A DNA stretch of 64,000 nucleotides, taken from the NCBI RefSeq assembly GCF_000340475.1, contig NZ_CM001792.1:953425-1017424 (forward strand). The letters are read 5' to 3'. The position numbers and the translations under genes are program-made. Origin of the DNA: Oceanobacillus kimchii X50. GTDB lineage: Bacteria > Bacillota > Bacilli > Bacillales > Amphibacillaceae. This document shows positions 1 through 7,074 of this stretch, in pieces; position 1 is the stretch's first letter; each line of letters opens with the position of its first letter. The notes beneath the pieces were generated by a model that saw only the letters and a program-made list of their open reading frames with translations, had not been told where the DNA came from and made no database searches.

Positions 1-17
1 GTAGGACGCCGCCAGGC
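1..17 (+). rRNA. rrf: 5S rRNA, 3' end only
   Basis: The first bases match the conserved 3' end of Bacillus 5S rRNA (GTAGGACGCCGCCAGGC). Only the tail lies in the window, so an rRNA operon should lie immediately to the left. The end position is approximate. The tRNA array follows after about 70 bases. Confidence 0.75.
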
Positions 18-89
18 GATATTAATTATATTCCGGGTTTGCCTTTAAGGACAAGCGATGAAAGATAAATATCATTATTTATGGATCAT

Positions 90-164
90 TCCACAGTAGC
101 TCAGTGGTAGAGCAATCGGCTGTTAACCGATCGGTCGTAGGTTCGAATCCTACCTGTGGAGCCA
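90..164 (+). tRNA. tRNA-Asn (GTT)
   Basis: Full cloverleaf with anticodon GTT, a T-loop GTTCGAATC and an encoded CCA end. First gene of a 14-gene tRNA array transcribed away from the 5S rRNA gene. Confidence 0.97.
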
Positions 165-165
165 T

Positions 166-257
166 GGAGAGCTGTCCGAGAGGCCGAAGGAGCACGATTG
201 GAAATCGTGTAAGCCGCTACCGCGGCTTCGAGGGTTCGAATCCCTCGCTCTCCGCCA
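166..257 (+). tRNA. tRNA-Ser (GGA)
   Basis: Class II tRNA with a long variable arm (GCCGCTACCGCGGC region). The anticodon loop TTGGAAA gives GGA. CCA is encoded. It starts two bases after the tRNA-Asn end. Confidence 0.97.
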
Positions 258-266
258 TTACACAAT

Positions 267-341
267 GGCCCGTTGGTCAAGCGGTTAAGACACCGCCCTT
301 TCACGGCGGTAACACGGGTTCGAATCCCGTACGGGTCACCA
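267..341 (+). tRNA. tRNA-Glu (TTC)
   Basis: The acceptor stem GGCCCGT pairs with ACGGGTC. Anticodon TTC, encoded CCA. Confidence 0.97.
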
Positions 342-351
342 ATAATAATGT

Positions 352-427
352 GGAGGATTAGCTCAGCTGGGAGAGCACCTGCCTTACAAGCAGGGGGTCG
401 CAGGTTCGAGCCCTGCATCCTCCACCA
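352..427 (+). tRNA. tRNA-Val (TAC)
   Basis: The acceptor GGAGGAT pairs with ATCCTCC. Anticodon TAC in the CCTTACAAG loop region, encoded CCA. Confidence 0.97.
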
Positions 428-453
428 TATATATAATATAGTATTCCTCATAT

Positions 454-531
<78 letters not shown>

Positions 532-539
532 ATAATAAT

Positions 540-616
540 GGTCCGGTAGTTCAGTTGGTTAGAATGCCTGCCTGTCACGCAGGAGGTCGCGGGTTCGAGT
601 CCCGTCCGGACCGCCA
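540..616 (+). tRNA. tRNA-Asp (GTC)
   Basis: The acceptor GGTCCGG pairs with CCGGACC. Anticodon GTC, encoded CCA. Confidence 0.97.
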
Positions 617-648
617 TCTAAATTAATTAGTTTATAGAAACAACATAT

Positions 649-721
<73 letters not shown>

Positions 722-736
722 CTTTTTTATTTTTAC

Positions 737-820
737 GGAGGGGTAGCGAAGTGGCTAAACGCGGCGGACTGTAAATCCGCTCCTTCGGGTTCGGCAGTTC
801 GAATCTGCCCCCCTCCACCA
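737..820 (+). tRNA. tRNA-Tyr (GTA)
   Basis: Class II tRNA with an extended variable arm (CTCCTTCGGGTTCGG region). Anticodon GTA, encoded CCA. Confidence 0.97.
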
Positions 821-836
821 TTTTTAATAAATATTT

Positions 837-910
837 AGGGGTATAGTTTAATGGTAAAACGAAGGTCTCCAAAACCTTTGATGTGGGTTCGATTCCTACT
901 ACCCCTGCCA
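837..910 (+). tRNA. tRNA-Trp (CCA)
   Basis: The acceptor AGGGGTA pairs with TACCCCT. The loop CTCCAAA gives anticodon CCA. The CCA end is encoded. Confidence 0.97.
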
Positions 911-914
911 ATAT

Positions 915-988
915 GGCGGTCGTGGCGAAGTGGTTAACGCACCGGATTGTGGCTCCGGCATTCGTGGGTTCAATCCCCACCGGTCGCC
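915..988 (+). tRNA. tRNA-His (GTG)
   Basis: Anticodon GTG. The extra 5' base G-1 (915) is encoded and pairs with discriminator C988, as expected for tRNA-His. No CCA is encoded: CTTTTTT follows. Confidence 0.95.
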
Positions 989-1013
989 CTTTTTTAAATT
1001 TCAATATAGTGAT

Positions 1014-1088
1014 TGGGCCATAGCCAAGCGGTAAGGCATCGGGTTTTGATCCCGTGTACCCCAGGTTCGAATCCTGGTGGCCCAGCCA
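1014..1088 (+). tRNA. tRNA-Gln (TTG)
   Basis: The acceptor TGGGCCA pairs with TGGCCCA. Anticodon TTG, encoded CCA. Confidence 0.97.
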
Positions 1089-1090
1089 TT

Positions 1091-1165
1091 GCGGAAGTAG
1101 TTCAGTGGTAGAACACCACCTTGCCAAGGTGGGGGTCGCGGGTTCGAATCCCGTCTTCCGCTCCA
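1091..1165 (+). tRNA. tRNA-Gly (GCC)
   Basis: The acceptor GCGGAAG pairs with CTTCCGC. Anticodon GCC, encoded CCA. Confidence 0.97.
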
Positions 1166-1173
1166 GAGGCAGT

Positions 1174-1247
<74 letters not shown>

Positions 1248-1251
1248 ATAT

Positions 1252-1333
1252 GCCGGTGTGGCGGAATTGGCAGACGCGCACGACTCAAAATCGTGTTCCT
1301 TACGGAGTGTCGGTTCGACCCCGACCACCGGTA
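1252..1333 (+). tRNA. tRNA-Leu (CAA)
   Basis: Class II tRNA. The anticodon loop CTCAAAA gives CAA. The acceptor GCCGGTG pairs with CACCGGT with a terminal G-T pair. The discriminator is A1333 and TCA follows, so CCA is not encoded. It is the last tRNA of the array and lies directly before an integrase relic, a common tRNA integration setting. Confidence 0.93.
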
Positions 1334-1365
1334 TCAGAATAAGCGGGAAAAAGCCTTTAAGATCA

Positions 1366-1397
1366 AGGGTTCTCACAGTTGTGAGGGCTCTTTTTTT
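1366..1397 (+). terminator. Rho-independent terminator of the rRNA/tRNA array
   Basis: The stem CTCACA/TGTGAG is extended by G-T pairs and followed by seven T residues. It ends the 5S-tRNA transcription unit. Confidence 0.85.
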
Positions 1398-1428
1398 ATT
1401 GCCCATTTCGCACGATTTAGGAAGTAAA

Positions 1429-2419
1429 ATGACTAGAAGGAAAAATGAGAAATTGCAGGAAAACGCAAGGGTGAAAGAAGAGGGGATTTAAGTAAGGATG
1501 AGCTAAGGGTTGTTTTAGATGATCCAGAAGCAATTGAGTATTCTTTTGATGAACTATTAGAGGTATTTATTGGGATTGCCAGTATAAAAATCTAAGAGAA
1601 CATACAATAAAATATTATCGTAGCGAACTTACAACTTTTAGAAAAATATTAAATGAACAAGGCTTAAATCTGTCTCCTTATGAAATAACTAATGAGATTA
1701 TTAAGCGACATGTCGTAATGTATATGAAAGAAAAGGGTATAAAGGCGGTTAGTATAAATTCACGTCTGCGTGCATTAAGATCTTTTTTTAATCTTTTAGA
1801 GTCGCAAAACTATATTAAAGTAAACCCAATGAAAGATATTAAGCTGTTAAAAGATCGAAAAAGAATCGTTGAAACGTTTGATAAGAAACAAATTAAAGCA
1901 TTATTCAATGCTTGTGACCTTCGAACTTTTGTTGGATATAGGGATAAAACTATTATGCTTTTGTTGTTGGAAACCGGCGTTAGAGCGAATGAACTTATTG
2001 GAATAAAGGTTATTGATATTATATGGTCACAGAAGGTAGTTCGTATAACAAAAACAAAAGGTGGCTATGAAAGGTTTGTACCCATTCAGAATAAAATGAT
2101 AGATCAACTTAAAAAATATGTATCTATTAGAGGACAAATAGAGAACGATTATTTATTTATTACACAAGATGATGCACCGATGAGCAAGAGACAAATACAG
2201 AATAGAATTAAATACTATGGTGAAGTGGCAAAAATAAAGAATGTACGTTGTTCCCCTCACACTTTTCGTCACACATTTGCAAAATTAAGTGTTATGAATG
2301 GTGCTAATGCTTTTCAATTGCAGGCAATTTTGGGACATTCTACTTTGGAAGTGATAAAGGTCTACGTTAATTTATTCAGTAGTGAGGTTCAAGAAGGACA
2401 TTCAAAATTTAGTCCATAA
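1429..2419 (+). pseudogene. Tyrosine recombinase/integrase, frameshifted relic
   Basis: A phage/ICE-type tyrosine integrase read in three frames. The N-terminus starts at ATG 1429 (MTRRKNEKLQENARVKEEG). It then shifts at the GGGG run near 1482-1485 into a frame reading DLSKDELRVV...DELLEVFI. It shifts again near 1569-1572 into the frame DCQYKNLREHTIKYYRSELTT, which stays open to the stop at 2419. Both shifts look like single-base deletions. The C-terminal catalytic part is intact: R in ETGVRANEL, the HTFRHTFA box, GHSTLE, and Tyr in KVYVNLF. An internal ATG at 1718 leaves a 233-aa C-terminal product without the arm and core-binding domains, so activity is unlikely. Its place behind tRNA-Leu suggests an element once integrated there. 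Confidence 0.85.
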
Positions 2420-2484
2420 AAATCTATTTTAATTCGGTAGATATGTTCCCACAGATCATGCATATTGAGTGTGTAAATAGGCAG

Positions 2485-2590
2485 GAGAGGGAATTGTCTA
2501 ATTAAAAAGTAAATCTCTCAATCAAAATAAACATTTCCGATTAAGACCCCGATTTCGTGAAAATAAACATTTCCGATTTCAGGGTCTTTT
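2485..2590 (+). repeat. Degenerate direct repeat, copy 1
   Basis: Copy 1 contains GGAATTGTCTAATTAAAA and, twice inside it, AATAAACATTTCCGATT at 2526-2542 and 2562-2578. Copy 2 is at 3083-3180. The function is unknown. Confidence 0.6.
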
Positions 2591-2776
2591 TCATGTTCAT
2601 CCCTTGTCTTTTCTCGGTTTTCTAGTGTTTCCATTACGCAACATTATCGGAAAACTTTATTCCAAATACGGAAAAAATGTTGAAAAAACAGGTGAAATAG
2701 AGCCCAAAAACATCCATTTTTGAACCAAAAAACGTCCAAAATGGGGGTTCCGTAGCAAAACTTTATTTTAACTCGA

Positions 2777-2793
2777 ACGGTGGAATGCGGGTT
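2777..2793 (+). repeat. 17-bp direct repeat, copy 1
   Basis: ACGGTGGAATGCGGGTT occurs here and again, identically, at 3028-3044. Both are followed by G/A-rich sequence. Confidence 0.7.
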
Positions 2794-2927
2794 GGAGGGG
2801 GGAGGTTTGGGAAGAGTTTATTTTGGTTGTACAGGAATTGTAACCAAACAATAAAAACCTACAACTAACAATAGAAACTACAAAACAGCCAAAAAATAAG
2901 AATAAAAACGTGAAAAAAGCGTGAGTT

Positions 2928-2963
2928 GTAAAACTTTATTATCATCAAATAATAAAGTTTTAC
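2928..2963. repeat. Perfect 15-bp inverted repeat
   Basis: The arms GTAAAACTTTATTAT and ATAATAAAGTTTTAC are separated by 6 bases. There is no adjacent gene and no T-tract. It could be a protein-binding site or a decayed transposon-end palindrome. Confidence 0.65.
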
Positions 2964-3027
2964 AGAAAAACGTGAATCAAAAGGTGAGAAAAAGCGGGAT
3001 CTGTTGTAAATTTCTATTATCACTGAA

Positions 3028-3044
3028 ACGGTGGAATGCGGGTT
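3028..3044 (+). repeat. 17-bp direct repeat, copy 2
   Basis: Identical to 2777-2793. The two copies lie within the integrase-linked gene desert. Confidence 0.7.
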
Positions 3045-3082
3045 TGAAGGGTGAAATTTTGTAGGTTTTTATTAGTGCTGAA

Positions 3083-3180
3083 CAGGAATTGTCTAATTAA
3101 AACATAAATCTCCTAATTAAAATAAACATTTCCGCCTCCGACATCAATTCCGTTAAAATACTTCTCCGATTTCGGGGTCT
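3083..3180 (+). repeat. Degenerate direct repeat, copy 2
   Basis: Copy 2 shares GGAATTGTCTAATTAAAA and AATAAACATTTCCG with the block at 2485-2590, and ends in a similar CCGATTTC(A/G)GGGTCT string. Confidence 0.6.
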
Positions 3181-3667
3181 AATCCAATAATTTCTCGGGT
3201 TTTTCCAAATAGGAACCCGGGATAATAGAAGCAAGAGAGGGGGACAAAAGAGTTCTTTCCTCTCTTTTCTTTGCTTTGCTCTTCTATCAATTGTCATAAC
3301 TGGGTTCTTTTAATACTCCCCAATTCGGGGGAAAGACTTAGTTACAATGGCAGAATATTCGATACAAGCCAGAACGGAAAAAAGAGGGCGAAAAACGGGG
3401 GTTTTAGGGAAGAACTTAATAACATTGCCTTGGGGCGTAAAAGAGTGGGTGGAGCTTTGGAGGAGTATGGATGGAAAGGGATTTGGGGAAGAGAACGACT
3501 AAGTAACAGAGACATATAGTAGACGAAAATAAAATGATAAAAAATAAGAGATAATGGTAAGTGTATAATCGAAAAGGGCTTACCGGAATGAGAAAGTGTC
3601 TCTATATAAGTTAAGGTTCCTTATGGATTTTTAAAACAAGTTAATGACATTTTTAAAGGAAGAGAAA

Positions 3668-3706
3668 ACCACCCCGAAACGCTCGGCCAAAAGCTAAAGG
3701 GGTGGT
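3668..3706. repeat. GC-rich hairpin
   Basis: The arms ACCACCCC and GGGGTGGT have a 23-base loop, and an outer AAAGGA/TCCTTT pairing extends the stem. No proper T-tract follows, so a terminator role is uncertain. Confidence 0.5.
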
Positions 3707-3949
3707 CCTCCTTTAAGAAGTCAACAGCCTAGAGACAACAAAGGGAACATTTATGTATCACTTTGAAAAGAATAAAGTAAACCAATAGCAAAAGAAACTT
3801 TAATTGATTATTGGAGGAAAAATGTTATTTATTTCTTATTAAAGCGAGACAATTGGGCAAATTTCCCTGTTGTAGAAGTAAATCCCTTATGTTAAAATCC
3901 GTTTAAGTTATGGTAAAAATAATGACAAGAAATGGAGGTGAAAGAACGG

Positions 3950-4381
3950 ATGGTGGAGTTTCAAAATAGTCTCAGAATCAATACAGATGTTTCTGCGGTA
4001 TATGAATATTTAAGCAAAGTCGAAAACTTCTCTAAATGGAATTATGCAGTTTCAGAAGTGAAAAAGTTGAAAAAGAAAAACGGAGCAGGTAAAGAGCTAT
4101 ACGGCATATACAGGAAATCTAGCGGCCCCAAATACGAAGAAGGTTATCTGGAAAGTTCTATACCCAACCAAAAACTGGTAATGGTAATTAAAGGCGACTG
4201 GTTTCCCTACGAGATGGAGTATACGCTGAGTGTCGATGGAAGCCAAACTTTATTAAACAACAAAGCACGATTATCCCCTTCAAAGATTAGCTATTTCCCA
4301 TTGCAATTAGCCAAAAATAATTTACAAAAAGCTGTTTATCAAAATTTGTTAGTCCTAAAGAGTAAATTGGAAAATTATTAG
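3950..4381 (+). CDS. SRPBCC-fold (START/Bet v1-like) protein
   Basis: A 143-aa protein resembling the polyketide cyclase/SRPBCC superfamily. Its N-terminal part has the family pattern (NTDVSAVYEYLSKVENFSKW) and a later strand reads GWF-like DWFPYEMEYTL. Members bind hydrophobic ligands in a helix-grip pocket; the ligand here is unknown. ATG 3950 was chosen over the in-frame ATG at 3932 because GGAGGTG at 3934-3940 is 9 bases before it. It precedes the tetR gene by 91 bases in the same direction but lies outside the palindromic operator, so it is probably a separate unit. The product is cytosolic, with no signal peptide or membrane segment. Confidence 0.7.
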   Translation: MVEFQNSLRINTDVSAVYEYLSKVENFSKWNYAVSEVKKLKKKNGAGKELYGIYRKSSGPKYEEGYLESSIPNQKLVMVIKGDWFPYEMEYTLSVDGSQTLLNNKARLSPSKISYFPLQLAKNNLQKAVYQNLLVLKSKLENY

Positions 4382-4399
4382 AAAACTTCAAAAAGAGTA

Positions 4400-4427
4400 T
4401 TGACTTAAAAGTCAGAATGATTTAAAT
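4400..4427 (+). promoter_or_regulatory. Probable sigma-A promoter of tetR
   Basis: TTGACT at 4400-4405 and TTAAAT at 4422-4427 with a 16-base spacer. The 18-bp operator starts 8 bases downstream, placing it over the start of transcription. Confidence 0.55.
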
Positions 4428-4435
4428 TCTATATA

Positions 4436-4453
4436 TGGGTGACCGGTCACTCA
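4436..4453. promoter_or_regulatory. TetR operator, site 1 (autoregulation)
   Basis: The palindrome TGGGTGACCGGTCACTCA lies between the promoter and the tetR ribosome binding site. The same 18-bp pattern recurs before ribB at 5113-5130. Its layout resembles the known FadR-type box (TGAATGA-N-TCATTCA) in a more GC-rich form. Confidence 0.75.
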
Positions 4454-4472
4454 TCTCCAGGAGGAAATCAGA

Positions 4473-5072
4473 ATGAAAAATGAAAAAGAATTGAGAAGGC
4501 AAACAATAATTGAAATTGCAGCGAGAGAATTTGCCGAGAAGGGGTATGATAACTCGAACATAAATGAAATAGCTACTATGTCAGGTATAGGAAAAGGTAC
4601 GATATATCTGTATTTTAAAACGAAAAAAGAACTGTATTTAGCTACCATGCAAACAGTCGTTGATCTATTTAACGAATCATCCAAGAATGTGTTAAATCTT
4701 GAGGTTACGCCTTTAGAAAAATTGAAAGTTTGTATGGAATTGTTATTCAGGCTCGAAGAAGAGGGATTGCCATTCCTCATTTTGTGGTCGAGATACCAAT
4801 TTCAAAATAATCCTGATTTCCAAGATGAAGTACATGCTTTATTTAAAGATTTAGAGCAGCCGTTTTGTAATATTGTTAAACAAGGGGTTAAAGAAGGCAC
4901 ATTCAACACACCTTACCCCGAAGAAGCGGGATATTTGATACTATCTATGGTAACTATGCTTATACCAAGTTTACAGGCAAAACCCTTGCTTGAAAATGTA
5001 TCTAAAGAAGAGAAAGTGGAGTTTTTAGTAAACCTAATTCAAAATGGATTATCTTGCAAAGCTATTAATTAA
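4473..5072 (+). CDS. TetR/AcrR-family transcriptional regulator (FadR-like)
   Basis: A 199-aa protein with an N-terminal TetR helix-turn-helix at about residues 8-55. It includes AAREFAEKGYDNSNINEIA and GIGKGTIYLYFKTKKELY, the typical recognition helix followed by KxxL(Y/F). The C-terminal ligand domain is divergent. The ATG at 4473 has AGGAGG 8 bases upstream. A palindrome overlaps its own promoter and an equivalent one precedes ribB, so it very likely represses itself and the downstream operon. The operator type and the acyltransferase/SDR neighbours suggest an acyl-CoA or other lipophilic ligand, which is inference. Confidence 0.88.
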   Translation: MKNEKELRRQTIIEIAAREFAEKGYDNSNINEIATMSGIGKGTIYLYFKTKKELYLATMQTVVDLFNESSKNVLNLEVTPLEKLKVCMELLFRLEEEGLPFLILWSRYQFQNNPDFQDEVHALFKDLEQPFCNIVKQGVKEGTFNTPYPEEAGYLILSMVTMLIPSLQAKPLLENVSKEEKVEFLVNLIQNGLSCKAIN

Positions 5073-5112
5073 GTGAAAGGAGAAATCCTTTCCTTTATTA
5101 TTAAAAAAAATA

Positions 5113-5130
5113 TGGGTGAGTGGTCACCCA
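5113..5130. promoter_or_regulatory. TetR operator, site 2 (ribB operon)
   Basis: TGGGTGAGTGGTCACCCA, the same layout as 4436-4453, sits in the 75-base gap between tetR and ribB just before the AGGAGGGG ribosome binding site. It suggests TetR controls the operon from a second start, or blocks read-through. Confidence 0.72.
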
Positions 5131-5147
5131 CTTTTAGGAGGGGCAGT

Positions 5148-5795
5148 ATGGAAAAGTTTGATTCGATTGAAAACGCATTAGATGTTTTGCGAAAAGGGGG
5201 TCTTGTTATTGTATCTGACGATGAAGGTAGGGAAAACGAAGGGGATTTGGTTGGTGTAGCAGAACTAATCACTCCTGAATCCGTAAACTTTATGATTACA
5301 CATGGAAAAGGTTTAGTGTGTATGCCAATATCAAAAGATATTTCTCGACGACTTGACCTTCCACTAATGGTAGAAAATAACACGGAGATTTATCAAACAG
5401 CATTTACTGTTTCAATTGATGCCCATGAAAAGCATGGGGTGACAACTGGTATATCGGCTTGGGATCGTGCTAAGACGATACAGTTGGCAGTTTCCGAAGA
5501 TAGCACACCGAATGACTTTGTAAGACCTGGTCATGTGTTTCCTCTAATTGCAGAAGATGATGGGGTGTTTGCCAGAAGTGGTCACACTGAAGCATCGACC
5601 GATTTGGCAAAATTAGTTGGATGTAAAAGAGCGGCAGTTATTGTAGAGGTTATTTTACCAGATGGAAGTATGGCAAGACAATCAGATTTGTTTAGCATGA
5701 GGAGACTATTCAATATCCCTTATATCACCATTGAGTATTTGAAGGAGTATCGAGAAAAATACGATGTTCGTGAGAAAGTAATGACTAACATCTAA
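5148..5795 (+). CDS. ribB: 3,4-dihydroxy-2-butanone-4-phosphate synthase, monofunctional
   Basis: A 215-aa protein matching the DHBP synthase family, which converts ribulose 5-phosphate to 3,4-dihydroxy-2-butanone 4-phosphate and formate for riboflavin synthesis. Diagnostic motifs: [12 protein letters not shown] near residue 25 (metal and substrate binding), [21 protein letters not shown] and [12 protein letters not shown] near residue 148. ATG 5148 follows AGGAGGGG; the longer reading frame from 5073 would run through the operator. There is no GTP cyclohydrolase II domain, unlike the RibBA fusion used by most Bacillaceae. It sits in a TetR-controlled lipid/transport operon instead of a rib operon and has no visible FMN riboswitch, so it may be an accessory copy. 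Confidence 0.9.
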   Translation: MEKFDSIENALDVLRKGGLVIVSDDEGRENEGDLVGVAELITPESVNFMITHGKGLVCMPISKDISRRLDLPLMVENNTEIYQTAFTVSIDAHEKHGVTTGISAWDRAKTIQLAVSEDSTPNDFVRPGHVFPLIAEDDGVFARSGHTEASTDLAKLVGCKRAAVIVEVILPDGSMARQSDLFSMRRLFNIPYITIEYLKEYREKYDVREKVMTNI

Positions 5796-5811
5796 ATGAG
5801 GGTGTATGAAA

Positions 5812-7074
5812 ATGATTGAACGTCTTATTAAGTCACTCATAGTGTTTATCAGTAAGAATTTTTTCATAAAGCAAGTCTTTGGGATTGAGAATTTACCTAA
5901 AAAAGGACCATATATTATTGTTCCAAATCATTCAAGTTACTTCGATCACTTTTTTATCTTTACTGTTGTGAATTATTACATGAAGCAACAAGTTTTATTT
6001 CTAACCAAAAAAGAAGCTTTTGATACTTATCTTTCTCGGAAATGGCATATGTCTATGGGAACTATTCCATTAAATCGAGATGCAACTGATATCACGGCTT
6101 TTAAGGCGGTAGTAAGCAAACTAAAAGAAGGGGAAATAATTTGTATTTATCCGGAAGGAACAAGAAGTCCGACAGGTAAAATATATCAGGGAAAACAAGG
6201 AGCAATACGAATGGCTTTAGCTGCAGATGTAACAATTGTACCTGTAGGTATAGAGGGAGCTTTTGATATTTTACCGAGAAAGAAACTACTACCAAGCCTC
6301 AGAAAAGCAAAAATACAAATAGGAGAGCCAATCCTGTTAGAGAGAAATAGGGACAAAAACAAACTGGATATCTACATGAAACGAGTAATGAATTCCATAA
6401 AATCTTTATCAAACGATGAAGATCGCTTCATCCGAGATTTACCAAGTGAAGAATCCTTATTGGTGGAGGAAATGTTAAGGGTAGCTTATGAATGGAACGA
6501 AAGAGGAATAAGAGCGTATCCAAAAGATTCACTCTCCCCTAATTTATTACACAAACGAGTAATTTACATTTGTGATCAAGTATTAAAGGTGCGACCAAAC
6601 CATCCAATAGCACTTTTTGAAAAATCCAGGGCAATTGGAAGGATCGGCTTAAACAGCAAGATGGCACCGAAGAAAATTTTTCTGTTAATGAAAGGTAGAA
6701 AGATATTGGAAAGGTCCATCATAGAGAACCCAACTCACGCATCTAACTATTATGCGTTGGCGGTATGGTATATGGAAATGCCTCAATTTATTGGCGGAAG
6801 CCATGAGAAGGCACTTGAATTATATGAGAAGGCTAACGAGTTAGGTAAAGAAGTGTATATAATGATGGGTTATGCCAAAGCATTACTAAATAATGGCAGG
6901 CCAGAACAAGCCAAGATAGCCTTATTGGAGCTAGTCTCGGAATTGCCGACTAAAACGCTTGTTGATGCTCGAAGAAAAGTAGAGGCCATTGCGATGGTTA
7001 TGAGGATTGATCCAGAATTTCAAATCGAAGAAAAGGTGATAAATAAATGTTTTCTAAACTATCAAAATGGGTGA
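5812..7074 (+). CDS. PlsC-type 1-acylglycerol-3-phosphate acyltransferase with C-terminal helical repeat domain
   Basis: About 420 aa. The N-terminal 200 residues form a PlsC-type acyltransferase: the catalytic NHSSYFDHF (HX4D) box near residue 45, then YPEGTRSPTGK (the EGTR motif) and a late VPVGIEG strand. Residues from about 215 on are a helical, TPR-like region (ALAVWYMEMPQFIGGSHEKALELYEKANELG part), unusual for stand-alone PlsC proteins of about 240 aa. ATG 5812 has GAGGGTG 8 bases upstream; ATG 5806 is the alternative. It probably acylates a lysophospholipid or other lipid hydroxyl at the membrane. It overlaps the MMPL gene by 28 bases, implying coupled translation. Confidence 0.8.
   Translation: MIERLIKSLIVFISKNFFIKQVFGIENLPKKGPYIIVPNHSSYFDHFFIFTVVNYYMKQQVLFLTKKEAFDTYLSRKWHMSMGTIPLNRDATDITAFKAVVSKLKEGEIICIYPEGTRSPTGKIYQGKQGAIRMALAADVTIVPVGIEGAFDILPRKKLLPSLRKAKIQIGEPILLERNRDKNKLDIYMKRVMNSIKSLSNDEDRFIRDLPSEESLLVEEMLRVAYEWNERGIRAYPKDSLSPNLLHKRVIYICDQVLKVRPNHPIALFEKSRAIGRIGLNSKMAPKKIFLLMKGRKILERSIIENPTHASNYYALAVWYMEMPQFIGGSHEKALELYEKANELGKEVYIMMGYAKALLNNGRPEQAKIALLELVSELPTKTLVDARRKVEAIAMVMRIDPEFQIEEKVINKCFLNYQNG

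Larger units (their letters stand above)
2420..3949. other. Gene-poor 1.5-kb region with short repeats
   Basis: No convincing gene on either strand; the short reading frames lack ribosome binding sites and family motifs. It holds a duplicated block (2485-2590 and 3083-3180) sharing GGAATTGTCTAATTAAAA and AATAAACATTTCCG, a duplicated ACGGTGGAATGCGGGTT, a perfect 15-bp inverted repeat, and an 8-bp GC-rich hairpin at 3668-3706. It probably contains decayed remains of the element linked to the integrase relic. Confidence 0.6.

Noticed and set aside
2485..3180. CRISPR-like repeats in the gene desert
   Set aside because: Repeats are few, unequal in length and irregularly spaced, with no leader or cas genes nearby.
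3097..3519. Two opposite reading frames (66 and 82 codons) in the gene-poor region
   Set aside because: No ribosome binding site, low-complexity composition and repeat content; no family resemblance.
5073..5147. Longer N-terminus for RibB starting at 5073
   Set aside because: It would cross the operator and ribosome binding site; all family homology begins at ATG 5148.
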